The notes: generated from the letters alone by a model not told the origin. A stretch of DNA of 64,000 nucleotides from Mycobacterium europaeum (GCF_002102155.1 NZ_LQOU01000016.1:62001-126000), one strand, 5' to 3'. Counted from the stretch's first letter, positions 17,640 to 25,680 are shown. A program made the numbers and translations.

Positions 17640-18107
17640 CGAGGGCGGTGATTGACGCTCATGGCTGGTCAGGGCCGATTCCGCGATCCGGTCGGCTCGG
17701 TCACCTCGATGGTGCGAGCAAGAAGTTGTTCGGCGAGAACTTCTTTGGCACCAACCCCAGCCTGGGTGTTGACCCCGCCGTGGACGGGTTCGGTTCGGTG
17801 CGCTTCCGCGCCGAGGTTCCTGGGTCCGACGGCATCAACCCGCACGACCATTCGTACTACTACCACCGCGGCAGCGAAGCCCTCTATGGCATGGCCGACA
17901 TCGTTTCCGGCCACGGCGACCAACTCCAAGCCGACGGCATGACAGCCGAACAGCGCCATTCGTTCGGGGGGCGTACAGGTCAGAATCCCGGGCCTGCCCC
18001 CGGTCACCATCGGTCCGCACACGCCGGCGGTCATTGACCCGGAATGGGAGCGGTCGCCAGGATCTATCACCGACAACCATGTGTTCGATGCTCAACACCA
18101 CCATTAA
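17640..18107 (+). pseudogene. C-terminal remnant of a second DUF1023-type hydrolase
   Basis: Translated plus strand keeps only the C-terminal signature of this family: LGVDPAVDGFGSVRF, HDHSYYYHRGSEALYGMADI, parallel to GPDPTGADFGATTF and AHSSYWDSGNPALDNMGRI in the intact gene. The nucleophile half is missing. A G6 run (17966-17971) breaks the frame; with five Gs it continues VQVRIPGLPPVTIGPHTPA to a TAA at 18105. The lipoprotein gene follows 10 bp later, in the same order as the intact pair on the other strand. Confidence 0.7.
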
Positions 18108-18117
18108 GGAACGACGC

Positions 18118-18660
18118 GTGCCGTTGCGCCCAGCCCTGATCACGTCTGTGTTAGTCGTCGCCATGTTGTTAGGAGGATGCGCGCCAGTGCAACAGAAACC
18201 ACAAGCCGGCGGATCTACCAACCCGTACGAAGACACGGCCCACCCCATGAGCGACGATCAGACCCGGGCTCAGGTGATCGAGCCGGCCAGACAGATCGTC
18301 GCCGCCGCCAACCTGGAGGGGGTCAGCGGGGCGTTCTCCTTCGCCTCCTGCAACGACCAAGGCGACCCGCCGTTTCAGGGCACCGTCACGCTCTGCTTCC
18401 TGATCCACGGCGACCCCGACGCCTATTTCCAGCAAGTACGAACGGCGATGATCAGCCACGGCTGGAATGACGGTGCCCCACCCGGCCAGCACTACCACGG
18501 GGCGACGCTGAACAAGGACGGCGTGGCCGCCAGTATCAGCTTCATGCCGTCCGACCACAGTTACGGGCAGATCGTCCTCGATGGCCAATGCCGAAACATG
18601 GGCAACCACAAGGGCGAAGGTCAGTGGACCAACATCAACGATCAGTTGGCCGCGCGATAA
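18118..18660 (+). CDS. Lipoprotein following broken hydrolase (orphan immunity candidate)
   Basis: 180 aa from a GTG at 18118 with AAGGA upstream. Lipobox MLLGGCAP (Cys ~20), then a soluble domain with Cys residues (SFASCNDQGD, VTLCFLIHGD, LDGQCRNM) and DPDAYFQQVRTAMISHGWN. The fold seems related to but not the same as the 14912 lipoprotein. It stays intact although its partner gene is reduced to a C-terminal fragment, the pattern expected of a retained orphan immunity gene; this is inference. Confidence 0.75.
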   Translation: MPLRPALITSVLVVAMLLGGCAPVQQKPQAGGSTNPYEDTAHPMSDDQTRAQVIEPARQIVAAANLEGVSGAFSFASCNDQGDPPFQGTVTLCFLIHGDPDAYFQQVRTAMISHGWNDGAPPGQHYHGATLNKDGVAASISFMPSDHSYGQIVLDGQCRNMGNHKGEGQWTNINDQLAAR

Positions 18661-18740
18661 GACTGAGTTATCAGCGCGGGTAACGAGGAAGTGCCGCGGT
18701 GTTAAGCCGTGCTGCCGACCCTTTGCGGACGCAAGCGTGT

Positions 18741-18977
18741 TTACGCTTCCGGTAGGTAGCGAACGTGGTCGTCATCGCATTCAGGGCGTTTGCGCATGCT
18801 GGTGTTGGGATCAAGCAAAGAGTGCGGTGACGCTGGGCCCGTGATCGAAGTCCATTGCGGGTCGGTGTACAGGTCAATGCGGCGGTCTCGGATCCAGCGG
18901 CAATACCAGTAGACGAATGCTGTGAAGAGAGACATTAGGGCCACCATCGCGACCAATCCCACAATTGCGATCGTCAT
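18741..18977 (-). CDS. Small membrane protein
   Basis: 78 aa with one N-terminal helix (TIAIVGLVAMVALMSLFTAF) and a basic then polar tail (YWYCRWIRDRRIDLYTDPQW). Starts with an ATG that overlaps the stop of the preceding gene by 4 bp, so translational coupling is likely. Function unknown; last gene of a four-gene unit on the minus strand. Confidence 0.6.
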   Translation of the reverse strand: MTIAIVGLVAMVALMSLFTAFVYWYCRWIRDRRIDLYTDPQWTSITGPASPHSLLDPNTSMRKRPECDDDHVRYLPEA

Positions 18978-19348
18978 GTTGGGCGCGCGGCTTGCAGTGC
19001 CTGGCCGGCTTGCTGGCCCTGGGCGGCGTAGTCGGTGTAGGCGCGGTGGAAATCCTGACTGGATGAGCCGCCGGCCAGCCGCGGTCGACGGTTTCGTATG
19101 GCCAGGCACGCGCCGTTGCCCGCCATTGCTGCGCCGGCGATGATCTCGGCCACCGACGCTATGCCAGTGGAGCCGTACCATCCGGCGCCGATCAGGATGA
19201 GGCCGCATCTAGCGGAAACGAACGGCACCAAGCGTTTCCATCGTTCCGCCGCGTCGAGATCGCTCTGAAAAACAAAACGCGCCATGCCGCCGGCCAGAAT
19301 CCCGACAACGATGACCGCCGCAGAAATCTCCAGGGCTGTCACGATCAT
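18974..19348 (-). CDS. Hypothetical membrane protein
   Basis: 124 aa; predicted helices at ~5-22 (ISAAVIVVGILAGGMA), ~45-62 (GLILIGAGWYGSTG) and ~65-82 (SVAEIIAGAAMAGNG), then a polar C-terminus with YTDYAAQGQQAGQALQ. The stop overlaps the next start (ATGA). No family recognised. Confidence 0.6.
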   Translation of the reverse strand: MIVTALEISAAVIVVGILAGGMARFVFQSDLDAAERWKRLVPFVSARCGLILIGAGWYGSTGIASVAEIIAGAAMAGNGACLAIRNRRPRLAGGSSSQDFHRAYTDYAAQGQQAGQALQAARPT

Positions 19349-19360
19349 CGCGGTCTTGGT

Positions 19361-19798
19361 TCAGTGCGCGGAACCGCTGCGCTCATCGACATTGCCGGCG
19401 CGGTGGTCGAGTGCTTTTGCGGTGAACGCGATCGTCCACAGGAGGACGACGTAAGCGAGCGCGTAACTGGGCACCATGACCCACAACGATTTCCCACCCA
19501 TGAATAGCCCAGTTACGTCGCTCACGGTGTCGCCTACGAATCCTGATAGCGCCACCCCCGCCATGATGGCGATGTAGGCGTGTTCGCGCTTCTGCGTGAC
19601 CTTGCTCGATCTTCGTTGCGTGAAATACCAGATTCCAATCGCGACAACAACGATCGCCGAGGTGATGAATCCCGCCACGATCCACACCGGAAGGGGCTTG
19701 CTGGGGGTCAGGTGGGCTGACTTGAACACAATGTCGACGGTGATCATCGCAGCGATGTACACCGGCAAGAGAAGGACAGCACGCTTCAGGTTGATCAT
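19361..19798 (-). CDS. Hypothetical four-helix membrane protein
   Basis: 145 aa with four hydrophobic segments (LLLPVYIAAMITVDIVF; VWIVAGFITSAIVVVAIGIW; YIAIMAGVALSGFVGD; MVPSYALAYVVLLWTIAFTA) and a basic loop RRSSKVTQKREH. The start overlaps the stop of the EspC-like stub upstream. Probably an integral membrane partner of that unit; function unknown. Confidence 0.6.
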   Translation of the reverse strand: MINLKRAVLLLPVYIAAMITVDIVFKSAHLTPSKPLPVWIVAGFITSAIVVVAIGIWYFTQRRSSKVTQKREHAYIAIMAGVALSGFVGDTVSDVTGLFMGGKSLWVMVPSYALAYVVLLWTIAFTAKALDHRAGNVDERSGSAH

Positions 19799-20001
19799 GG
19801 CTTCGGCAACCCCGGTATCGGAATGTCAGCGCACTCTACTGCGCCCTCGACGGCTGACTTTACGGGCGCTTCAACGCCGCCGACGCCGGGGCAACTGTTC
19901 CAGGCCACCACGGCCCCAATGAGCTGGGAGCTGAGCACCTGCCATTGGCCGGCGGTCGCTGTCAGCTCGGCGGGGACGACCTGCAATGGATCTTGCCCCA
20001 T
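19795..20001 (-). CDS. Short EspC/WXG-like protein, probably truncated
   Basis: 68 aa. MGQDPLQVVPAELTATAGQW plus LSSQLIGAV matches the start of EspC/DUF2580-type ESX-associated proteins, which are normally ~100 aa; here the second helix is replaced by CPGVGGVEAPVKSAVEG. It heads the membrane-protein unit (4-bp overlap with the next gene). Either a truncated relic or a short variant. With the hydrolase upstream it gives this region a type VII secretion flavour. Confidence 0.5.
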   Translation of the reverse strand: MGQDPLQVVPAELTATAGQWQVLSSQLIGAVVAWNSCPGVGGVEAPVKSAVEGAVECADIPIPGLPKP

Positions 20002-20112
20002 AACCTCACGAGTTTATGCGTGCCGACCCGTGTATCGCTATTCACGCCGGCGCGGAAAGCCGAGCCGGCGAGCGCGCCGGGCGATCTTCAAGCGCCCAGC
20101 AGGAGTTGATCT

Positions 20113-20715
20113 TCAGGAAGAGCAATGCGAGGCTGCTATTACGCCCCTGGTTGAATTCAACTTGGTAAGGGCGTCCGTCTTTGATGCTGTTGTGTCTGGC
20201 CCAAAACCGCCTTGAAATCGGCCGGCCTCGGGGTCGATTGCAACTGAGGCGCACCCATTGTGCATGCCGGCCACGGCTTCACAGATGTCGCCTGTGGCAG
20301 CGCTGCATTCGGCGACCGCGATTTGGTTTGCCTTATCCGGACTTCCTGCGGTACTCCAGCCGGCGGGACGTCCGGTTACGAGGGAGATCGCGATAGCCAC
20401 GTAATCGTCGTCTGAAGCGCCCGTGGGCGCTGGAACGTCGGCGAGTGAGGGTGAGGCCCCGCAGGGGCACCACTGCCTGACGCCATCGTTCGACGAGCAT
20501 GTGCCGCTACGTGATTCACTGTGGGAGTATTTTCCGTCTCCGCACAGTGCAACTGCTCCGACTGGGTTGTCGTCGGGACGTTCTACGCACGTGGCGTGGG
20601 CTTTCGACCAGTAGAAGCCGGCCGGGCATTCGTCGGCCGCGGCGGTTGGCGGTGCGGCGAGCGCGATGATCCCGTAGCCGACTACAGCGACGATGACGGC
20701 AATGAGTGACCGCAT
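20113..20715 (-). CDS. Secreted DUF3761-DUF4189 protein
   Basis: 200 aa. Signal peptide to TAAADE; residues ~28-90 hold a Cys-rich region (CPAGFYWSKAHATCVER and CGDGKYSHSESRSGTCSSND, the DUF3761 pattern); residues ~100-198 hold a DUF4189-like domain (DDDYVAIAISLVTGRPAGWS, AVAECSAATGDICEAVAGM, CASVAID, ending SHCSS). Eight or more cysteines suggest several disulfides. Both domains are common in exported mycobacterial proteins of unknown role. Last chromosomal gene before attL. Confidence 0.75.
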   Translation of the reverse strand: MRSLIAVIVAVVGYGIIALAAPPTAAADECPAGFYWSKAHATCVERPDDNPVGAVALCGDGKYSHSESRSGTCSSNDGVRQWCPCGASPSLADVPAPTGASDDDYVAIAISLVTGRPAGWSTAGSPDKANQIAVAECSAATGDICEAVAGMHNGCASVAIDPEAGRFQGGFGPDTTASKTDALTKLNSTRGVIAASHCSS

Positions 20716-20990
20716 AGGCGCCGCTCTCCTTAGTGATGCTCAGGAGAGGAATTTAACGCCGACGCGGGCACCTGCGCCGGGAAAATGCACAATGGTGCCT
20801 GTGGGTATCTTGCCGCCTCGATATGCCGAGGTCGGTCGACACATTAAACCAACTCATCTGCGGCCTGACGAAACGATTGCGGCTTATCGGGCGGTCCAAG
20901 GAATGAGACACGCCGCGAATCGCTATCGCATGAGTATTGCATGCGATTCATTAGGTACAGCTAACTATATGCTCTGAACTGCACTGATCT

Positions 20991-21013
20991 TGGTGCGCGA
21001 TACTGGGATTGAA
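20991..21013. repeat. attL core (23 bp)
   Basis: Identical to 40029-40051. It equals the last 23 bases of tRNA-Val including CCA (read on the minus strand, TTCAATCCCAG to GCGCACCA). An 11-bp match TCTGAACTGCA also precedes both copies (20973 and 40010). Confidence 0.88.
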
Positions 21014-21086
21014 GTAGGCGATCTCGGGGTTTGGCGATTCATATCGTGACCAGCGCAGAAGGGCTCTGAACTGGTAAGGCACTGCA

Positions 21087-21172
21087 CAGTATCGCGTGAG
21101 CCATGCGGAGGCAAGCGGAACATGCCGTAGGCTCATTAGGCACATATCTGGCACGACAAACGCGATACTGGG
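21087..21172. repeat. Extra core-like and arm-type repeats between attL and integrase
   Basis: CGCGATACTG from the core occurs inverted at 21087-21096 and again direct as CGCGATACTGGG at 21161-21172. TATCTGGCACG at 21145-21155 recurs near attR at 39971-39981. These are candidates for integrase core-like and arm-binding sites. Confidence 0.55.
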
Positions 21173-21184
21173 TGGTCACTGGAA

Positions 21185-22366
21185 TTGGTGCGCAAGCGGT
21201 CATTCGGCAACATCCGAGAATTGCCCTCGGGGCGGTATCAGGTCCGGTTCACCGACCCGGACGGTAACTACATCACCGCGCCCAAGACCTTTGCAGCCAA
21301 GATCGACGCCGAGGCATGGCTGACCGATCGGCGCCGGGAGATCGACGCCAAGCTGTGGAATCCAGCGGCCGTGGCCAAGCCCGAGAGCATCACATTCAGC
21401 GCCTACGCCACCGCGTGGCTGGCCGGCCGCCAGGTCGCCGGCCGCCCGATCAAGGACCGGACTCGCGAGCACTATCAGGCGCTGCTCGACGACCACCTGA
21501 TCGAGACGTTCGGTAACCGCCAGCTCCGCTCGATCAAGCCGAAAGATGTCCGCGAATGGTACGCGGACACCCTGACAGACCGGCCGACGATGCGCAGCCA
21601 CGCCTACAGCCTCCTGCGCACCATCATGGGCAGCGCCGTCAACGACGAGCTGATCGACGCCAACCCGTGCCGTATCGTCGGCGCCGGCCGGGCCAAGCGC
21701 GTTCACAAGATCCGGCCCGCCAGCGTCGAGGAGCTGGCCATCCTGACCGACGCCATGCCCGAGCGGCTGCAACTGATGGTCACCTTCGCGTCATGGTGCG
21801 CACTGCGGTTCGGGGAAACCATCGAATTGCAGCGCGGCGACATCGACCTGTCCAAAGAAGTGATCCGCATCCGCCGCGCCGCGGTCCGCACCAAAGGCGG
21901 CACATTCCAGGTCACCACACCCAAGTCTGAGGCCAGCGTCCGTGACGTCGCGATCCCGCCGCACATCATTCCCTTGATCGAAGCACATTTGTCGAAACAT
22001 GTTGGTAAGAAGCGTGATTCGCTTCTGTTTCCCGCCGGTGACCTGGTGCCGCGTGGCAAGGGCCGTGAAGTATCACCACCCGAAGGCGCCGGAGATCGTC
22101 ACTTACAGCCGTCGACTCTGATGCGGCACTGGTACAAAGCGCGCAAGGCTGCCGGGCGCGAAGATCTACGGTGGCACGACTTACGGCACTCCGGCGCGGT
22201 CCTGGCTGCGGCGACCGGAGCCAGCCTGGCCGAATTGATGGCACGGCTCGGGCACTCGACACCTCAGGCGGCAATGAGATATCAACACGCCGCGCAAGGC
22301 CGCGACCGCGAGATAGCGGCCCTGCTGTCGAAGATCGCCGAGAACGGGGGGTCTGATGGTCGATGA
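21185..22366 (+). CDS. Tyrosine integrase (phage type), left
   Basis: About 393 aa. N-terminal arm-binding domain (SGRYQVRFTDPDGNY, AP2-like strands), SAM-like core-binding domain (~60-150), catalytic domain ~175-380 with Arg in CALRFGET, His-x-x-Arg in WHDLRHSG, His in LGHSTPQAA and nucleophile Tyr in MRYQHA. Expected to recombine attP with tRNA-Val. First codon is TTG 21185 or GTG 21188. Placed 170 bp from attL, pointing inward. The catalytic set is complete, so it may be active. Confidence 0.92.
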   Translation: MVRKRSFGNIRELPSGRYQVRFTDPDGNYITAPKTFAAKIDAEAWLTDRRREIDAKLWNPAAVAKPESITFSAYATAWLAGRQVAGRPIKDRTREHYQALLDDHLIETFGNRQLRSIKPKDVREWYADTLTDRPTMRSHAYSLLRTIMGSAVNDELIDANPCRIVGAGRAKRVHKIRPASVEELAILTDAMPERLQLMVTFASWCALRFGETIELQRGDIDLSKEVIRIRRAAVRTKGGTFQVTTPKSEASVRDVAIPPHIIPLIEAHLSKHVGKKRDSLLFPAGDLVPRGKGREVSPPEGAGDRHLQPSTLMRHWYKARKAAGREDLRWHDLRHSGAVLAAATGASLAELMARLGHSTPQAAMRYQHAAQGRDREIAALLSKIAENGGSDGR

Positions 22367-22907
22367 CAACCTCGACTACCTTTTGCCCGAACAGCGGGAC
22401 TGGTGGCTCACGAACGCCGAGATGCCGCCAACGCTGGTGCTGCGGTGCGGGATTGGCGGTTGCGGAATATGTGTCGGCATCGTCAAATCCGACAAAGCGG
22501 ATCCCAGTGTCGCTATCGCGCTCATACACCACAAGTCGGGCGAGACCGCCGTGCCGCACTACGAGCCCATAGACGACGAACGTCTCGCAGCGCTCGGCCT
22601 GCCGCCGGCGACAGAACTGTATGACGCGAGCGGGATAACCCTAGCCGAGCACATACAGCGCCGGCAGCGTGAAGTGGACTCTCTGACTATCCGTTCCGTC
22701 GATAAGACCCGTCGCGTCTCGAAACGGCATGCGGACCCGTCGGTCGCAATGCCTCTTGAGTGGATCGGCTATATCGTCTGCCCGAAGCACGGCACCCTTG
22801 CACTGCCCGATCCCGCGACCACGGTTGCCGCGATGCGCGGTCAACTGATTCCGAAGACACACGCAAAGAAGCGCACGTTCCACGTATTTCAGGGCACTTC
22901 CGTGTAG
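22356..22907 (+). CDS. Hypothetical element protein
   Basis: 183 aa; start overlaps the integrase stop by 11 bp, so it is probably coexpressed. It has two cysteine clusters (RCGIGGCGICVGIVK and IVCPKHGTL) that could bind metal, and a basic C-terminus (KTHAKKRTFHVFQ). No family recognised. Confidence 0.65.
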   Translation: MVDDNLDYLLPEQRDWWLTNAEMPPTLVLRCGIGGCGICVGIVKSDKADPSVAIALIHHKSGETAVPHYEPIDDERLAALGLPPATELYDASGITLAEHIQRRQREVDSLTIRSVDKTRRVSKRHADPSVAMPLEWIGYIVCPKHGTLALPDPATTVAAMRGQLIPKTHAKKRTFHVFQGTSV

Positions 22908-23000
22908 GCTGCTGATCTAGCCCCGCGGTGCGCGGAACTCTGATCGCTAGATCGGGACTCGGCTTCGGCAACCGAAACACTCCGAAAGGTTTGTTTCGCC

Positions 23001-23213
23001 GTGCCGTCATCTTCCACTATTTCCCCGGGCCGCCAAGCGCGCAGATGGGCATCGCTTCAACAAGCAGCTGAGTACCTAGGCGTCACCGATCGCACAGTCC
23101 GCCAAATGATCGCGGACGGCCGCCTTGCCGGGTACCGCAGCGGCAACCGTCTTGTCCGTGTCGACCTGAATGAAGTCGACGCCGCCATGAAGCCATTCGG
23201 CGGTGCTGCGTGA
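23001..23213 (+). CDS. Excisionase-like HTH (MerR/AlpA type)
   Basis: 70 aa from a GTG. The helix-turn-helix is clear: ASLQQAAEYLGVTDRTVRQM followed by ADGRLAGYRSGNRLVRV, the excisionase/DNA-binding-domain family (HTH_17). Would assist excision or repress lysogeny genes. Ends GTGA, overlapping the next start. Confidence 0.8.
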   Translation: MPSSSTISPGRQARRWASLQQAAEYLGVTDRTVRQMIADGRLAGYRSGNRLVRVDLNEVDAAMKPFGGAA

Positions 23214-23659
23214 CCGGGCCACCGAAAGAAGTTGAGGGCCGAGCCCCGCACCACCGGGACCGACCCTCAACCAGCAAGTTCGGCAGTCACCCAACCACCT
23301 ACACCCGCGATCAGCCTACCGCAGAACGCAGCGAAAGCCCGCGCAAGCAGCTCGTCTGGGTGCCCTGTGTTCGGGACACCCCACAGGACGTTCGGAGCCA
23401 GCTGCGGCGCCGGCGTGACGCTGCGCGTCGGTCTGTCCCGCTGGACTGTAACTGCCGCGATCCGTGGCCCTGCCGGTGCACTGAGCCGTCGCTATCGGTG
23501 AAGATGGTCGACGCCGCCCGCGACGCGGCCGAGCACCTTATGCGGGCTGGGATCGTGCCGTTGCTGGACAGAGAAGCACTCGAAGCGCTCTGGTGGCGGG
23601 GTGGTGACGACCGAGCGTTCGCAGAGCGTCTCCTCGAACTGACCGGCTTCGTCGCGTGA
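23210..23659 (+). CDS. Hypothetical element protein with Cys cluster
   Basis: 149 aa. A basic middle (RSQLRRRRDAARRSV) is followed by a cysteine cluster LDCNCRDPWPCRC, likely a metal site, then an acidic helix region ALEALWWRGGDDRAFAERL. Such small proteins usually sit just before the replication ATPase in actinobacterial integrative elements. Both ends overlap neighbours by 4 bp. Confidence 0.65.
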   Translation: MTGPPKEVEGRAPHHRDRPSTSKFGSHPTTYTRDQPTAERSESPRKQLVWVPCVRDTPQDVRSQLRRRRDAARRSVPLDCNCRDPWPCRCTEPSLSVKMVDAARDAAEHLMRAGIVPLLDREALEALWWRGGDDRAFAERLLELTGFVA

Positions 23660-24876
23660 CCGATCCCGACATCAAACAGAAGGCACTGGATGCCGTCGAG
23701 CGGCTCAACGCCGGACGCGGCGCACAGGCCGTCGGCGAACCCGTTTGGCCGCCGGATGACCCCGGGCCACCCGAGCCCGACCCGGCGAGGCAGCGGAACG
23801 GGACAGCTGTCCCGGACAGCCACACCCCGGCCCACCTCCGGTATCCGATACTCGACTGGCAACGCGCGTTCGAGGGCGTACCTGACGACGTCGACTGGCT
23901 CGTCGACGACTTCCTCGTGCGAGGATCCGCGTACTCGCTGGTCTCGCCAGCGAAGGCGGGAAAGTCGCTGCTGCTGCAGGACGTTGCTGCCGCCCTCGCG
24001 GCAGGCCGCAAGGTATTCGGCCACCCGCCGAGAGTCCCGATGAACGTGCTCTACGTCGATCACGAGAACAGTCGCGATGACATCGTCGAGCGGCTACGCG
24101 ATATGGGTTACGGGCCAAAGGATCTCGCGAACCTTCACTATCTGTCGTTCCCGACGATGCCGCCGCTCGATAGCGTTGCCGGCGGCCGCGATCTGGCAGA
24201 CGTAGCCGAGCACTACGACGCCGACCTGGTGATCATCGACACTGTCAGCCGAGTCGTTGCCGGCGAAGAAAACAGCGCGGACACCTACCGCGCCTTGTAT
24301 CGGCATGCTCTCGCGCCCCTGAAGGCGGCGCGCCGCACGGTCGTTCGTCTGGACCACCGCGGCAAAGACGCGAAAGCGGCCGGCGCACGGGGATCGTCAG
24401 CGAAGAATGACGACGTCGACTGCGTTTGGCAGCTCACCCAGCAGCCGGGCCCCAACGGCGAGACGTACGTGACCCTCACGTGCGAAAAGCAACGCGGTAG
24501 CGCTCATCCCGAAACCATTCGAATCCTGCGTGACGTCAATCCGCGGCTGTACCACGAGGCGAAAGCGGCGCCGTTAACACTCACTGAGCAGCAGCGGATC
24601 GCGTCTTGCATCGACGCTATGAACCGGATCGGCTTGCCGCCGGACACCGGTGCACGCAAGGCGCGGAACGCGCTGCGCGCGGCAAAGTACCGAGTCCGCA
24701 ACGACGTAGTGGGCGCCGCGGTGAAGGCACGGAAGCTGGCCGCAACGTGTCCCGATCGACCTCGGGACACACAGGCCGAGCTATTCGGAACGTGTCCCCA
24801 AGTCGACGGGGACACGTTTGAAGCTCCCGAAGTGTGTCCCCAGCGCGTTGGGGACACGTCGGAAGGAGGTTGGTAA
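23656..24876 (+). CDS. RepA/RecA-like AAA ATPase
   Basis: 406 aa. Domain AAA_25 (RepA-like hexameric helicase): Walker A SPAKAGKSLLLQD (~residues 96-108), NVLYVDHENS, Walker B ADLVIIDTVSR (~190-200), VRLDHRGKDAKAARG region. A helical/winged segment follows, and the last 40 residues are low-complexity (repeated CPQ-x-x-GDT) because the DNA there consists of palindromic repeats. Predicted replication initiator/helicase of the element; the repeats that start inside its 3' end are the obvious candidate origin or operator. Ends with TAATGG, leading to a coupled downstream start. Confidence 0.85.
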   Translation: MTDPDIKQKALDAVERLNAGRGAQAVGEPVWPPDDPGPPEPDPARQRNGTAVPDSHTPAHLRYPILDWQRAFEGVPDDVDWLVDDFLVRGSAYSLVSPAKAGKSLLLQDVAAALAAGRKVFGHPPRVPMNVLYVDHENSRDDIVERLRDMGYGPKDLANLHYLSFPTMPPLDSVAGGRDLADVAEHYDADLVIIDTVSRVVAGEENSADTYRALYRHALAPLKAARRTVVRLDHRGKDAKAAGARGSSAKNDDVDCVWQLTQQPGPNGETYVTLTCEKQRGSAHPETIRILRDVNPRLYHEAKAAPLTLTEQQRIASCIDAMNRIGLPPDTGARKARNALRAAKYRVRNDVVGAAVKARKLAATCPDRPRDTQAELFGTCPQVDGDTFEAPEVCPQRVGDTSEGGW

Positions 24877-25103
24877 TGGCGTGTCCCGCAACCTTTTCTG
24901 GATTGCCGCGAAAAGGCCTGGTCAGGTGTGTCCCCGAACGCGTGGGGACACACGGGGACACGCGCGGAACATGCTGCGCGCCTACCCCGACTAAACGTGT
25001 CCCCAAATCGGGTGGGACACATAGCAAGAAACCGCTGGTCGGACGTGTCCCCGCGGTGGGGTCTCTTATAAGAGAGACCCCTCCACACGCGGGACCGGGA
25101 CAC
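24747..25103. repeat. Array of five 24-bp palindromes GTGTCCC-N10-GGGACAC plus half-sites
   Basis: Full copies at 24747-24770, 24792-24815, 24834-24857, 24928-24951 and 24997-25020; half-sites at 24881, 24954, 25045 and 25097. All five have exactly 10 bases between arms. Begins inside the RepA-like gene and ends at 25103. The pattern fits iteron-like origin sites or cooperative operators. Confidence 0.85.
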
Positions 25104-25133
25104 ACGGTGCCGGCCCGGCGAAGGGACCGCTGA
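24876..25133 (+). CDS. Small protein encoded across the palindrome array
   Basis: 85 aa. A strong Shine-Dalgarno (AAGGAGGT, 6 nt upstream) and ATG overlapping the RepA-like stop support translation; the stop overlaps the next ATG. Its residues are largely dictated by the repeats (VPERVGTHGDTRG, KSGGTH), so it may be a by-product rather than a selected protein. No family recognised. Confidence 0.45.
   Translation: MACPATFSGLPRKGLVRCVPERVGTHGDTRGTCCAPTPTKRVPKSGGTHSKKPLVGRVPAVGSLIRETPPHAGPGHTVPARRRDR
25058..25081. repeat. Inverted repeat with TTATAA centre
   Basis: Arms GGGGTCTCT and AGAGACCCC flank TATAAG; the middle 14 bp TCTCTTATAAGAGA are perfectly symmetric. It lies at the right end of the palindrome array. 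AT-rich centre could be a melting site or promoter. Confidence 0.6.
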
Positions 25134-25414
25134 TGACTAACGACACCACCGGTGACGATTGGGACCTCATCGCCCACTCGGTGAGCCTCGGGGATGTCGG
25201 TTTGACCGACTACCTTGCCGCCACAGCGGTCAGTGCCGATGGCAGCGCCTACCTGCTCCTGGCTCGACGTGACCGACTGGGCGACGACACCGCGCGCTAC
25301 GACGCGGACTGCTCCGACATCGAGCACGAGCAGACCGGGCCTTTGCCGCTCGAGTACGTGCGTCGGATCACCATCAGCCGGCGCCGCCAACGCACCGAAG
25401 GAGCCGACCAGTGA
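25133..25414 (+). CDS. Hypothetical element protein
   Basis: 93 aa, acidic N-terminal two thirds (DDWDLIAHSVSLGDVGLTDYLAA), basic end (SRRRQRTEG). Start and stop both overlap neighbouring genes by 1-4 bp, as in the whole 25.1-26.3 kb chain. Function unknown. Confidence 0.6.
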   Translation: MTNDTTGDDWDLIAHSVSLGDVGLTDYLAATAVSADGSAYLLLARRDRLGDDTARYDADCSDIEHEQTGPLPLEYVRRITISRRRQRTEGADQ

Positions 25415-25680
25415 GCAACGCGATCGCTGGGCTGCTCGCCGCTATCGGCGCCGCACCGGTATTGCCCGGTGCCCGATGCCGCGGCCGGTGGGCCGAGTTC
25501 GACGAAACCGACTGCGTTGAAACCATCGAGTACGCGCAACACATCTGCCGAAGCTGCCCAGCCCTCAAACCATGCCAGCAGTGGCTCAACGCACTACCAC
25601 CCCGAAAGCGACCACTCGGCGTCATCGCCGGCCGCCTCAACACCGGGCAGCGGGGCCGACCACGAAAGGCCAAGAAATGA
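25411..25680 (+). CDS. WhiB-family iron-sulfur regulator
   Basis: 89 aa. WhiB hallmark cysteines: GARC, then CRSCPALKPC (C-x2-C-x5-C), for a [4Fe-4S] cluster; the GVIAG turn replaces the usual GVWGG, followed by the basic DNA-binding tail GQRGRPRKAKK. Actinobacteriophages often encode WhiB proteins that counter or replace host WhiB factors. GTG start overlaps the previous stop. Likely a regulator of the element or host. Confidence 0.85.
   Translation: MSNAIAGLLAAIGAAPVLPGARCRGRWAEFDETDCVETIEYAQHICRSCPALKPCQQWLNALPPRKRPLGVIAGRLNTGQRGRPRKAKK

Noticed and set aside
20693..20977. 94-codon plus-strand frame before attL
   Set aside because: Starts inside the DUF4189 gene on the other strand, no Shine-Dalgarno, no family resemblance.
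24747..25103. CRISPR array
   Set aside because: Repeats are palindromic operator-like units with short uneven spacing, no constant spacers and no cas genes.
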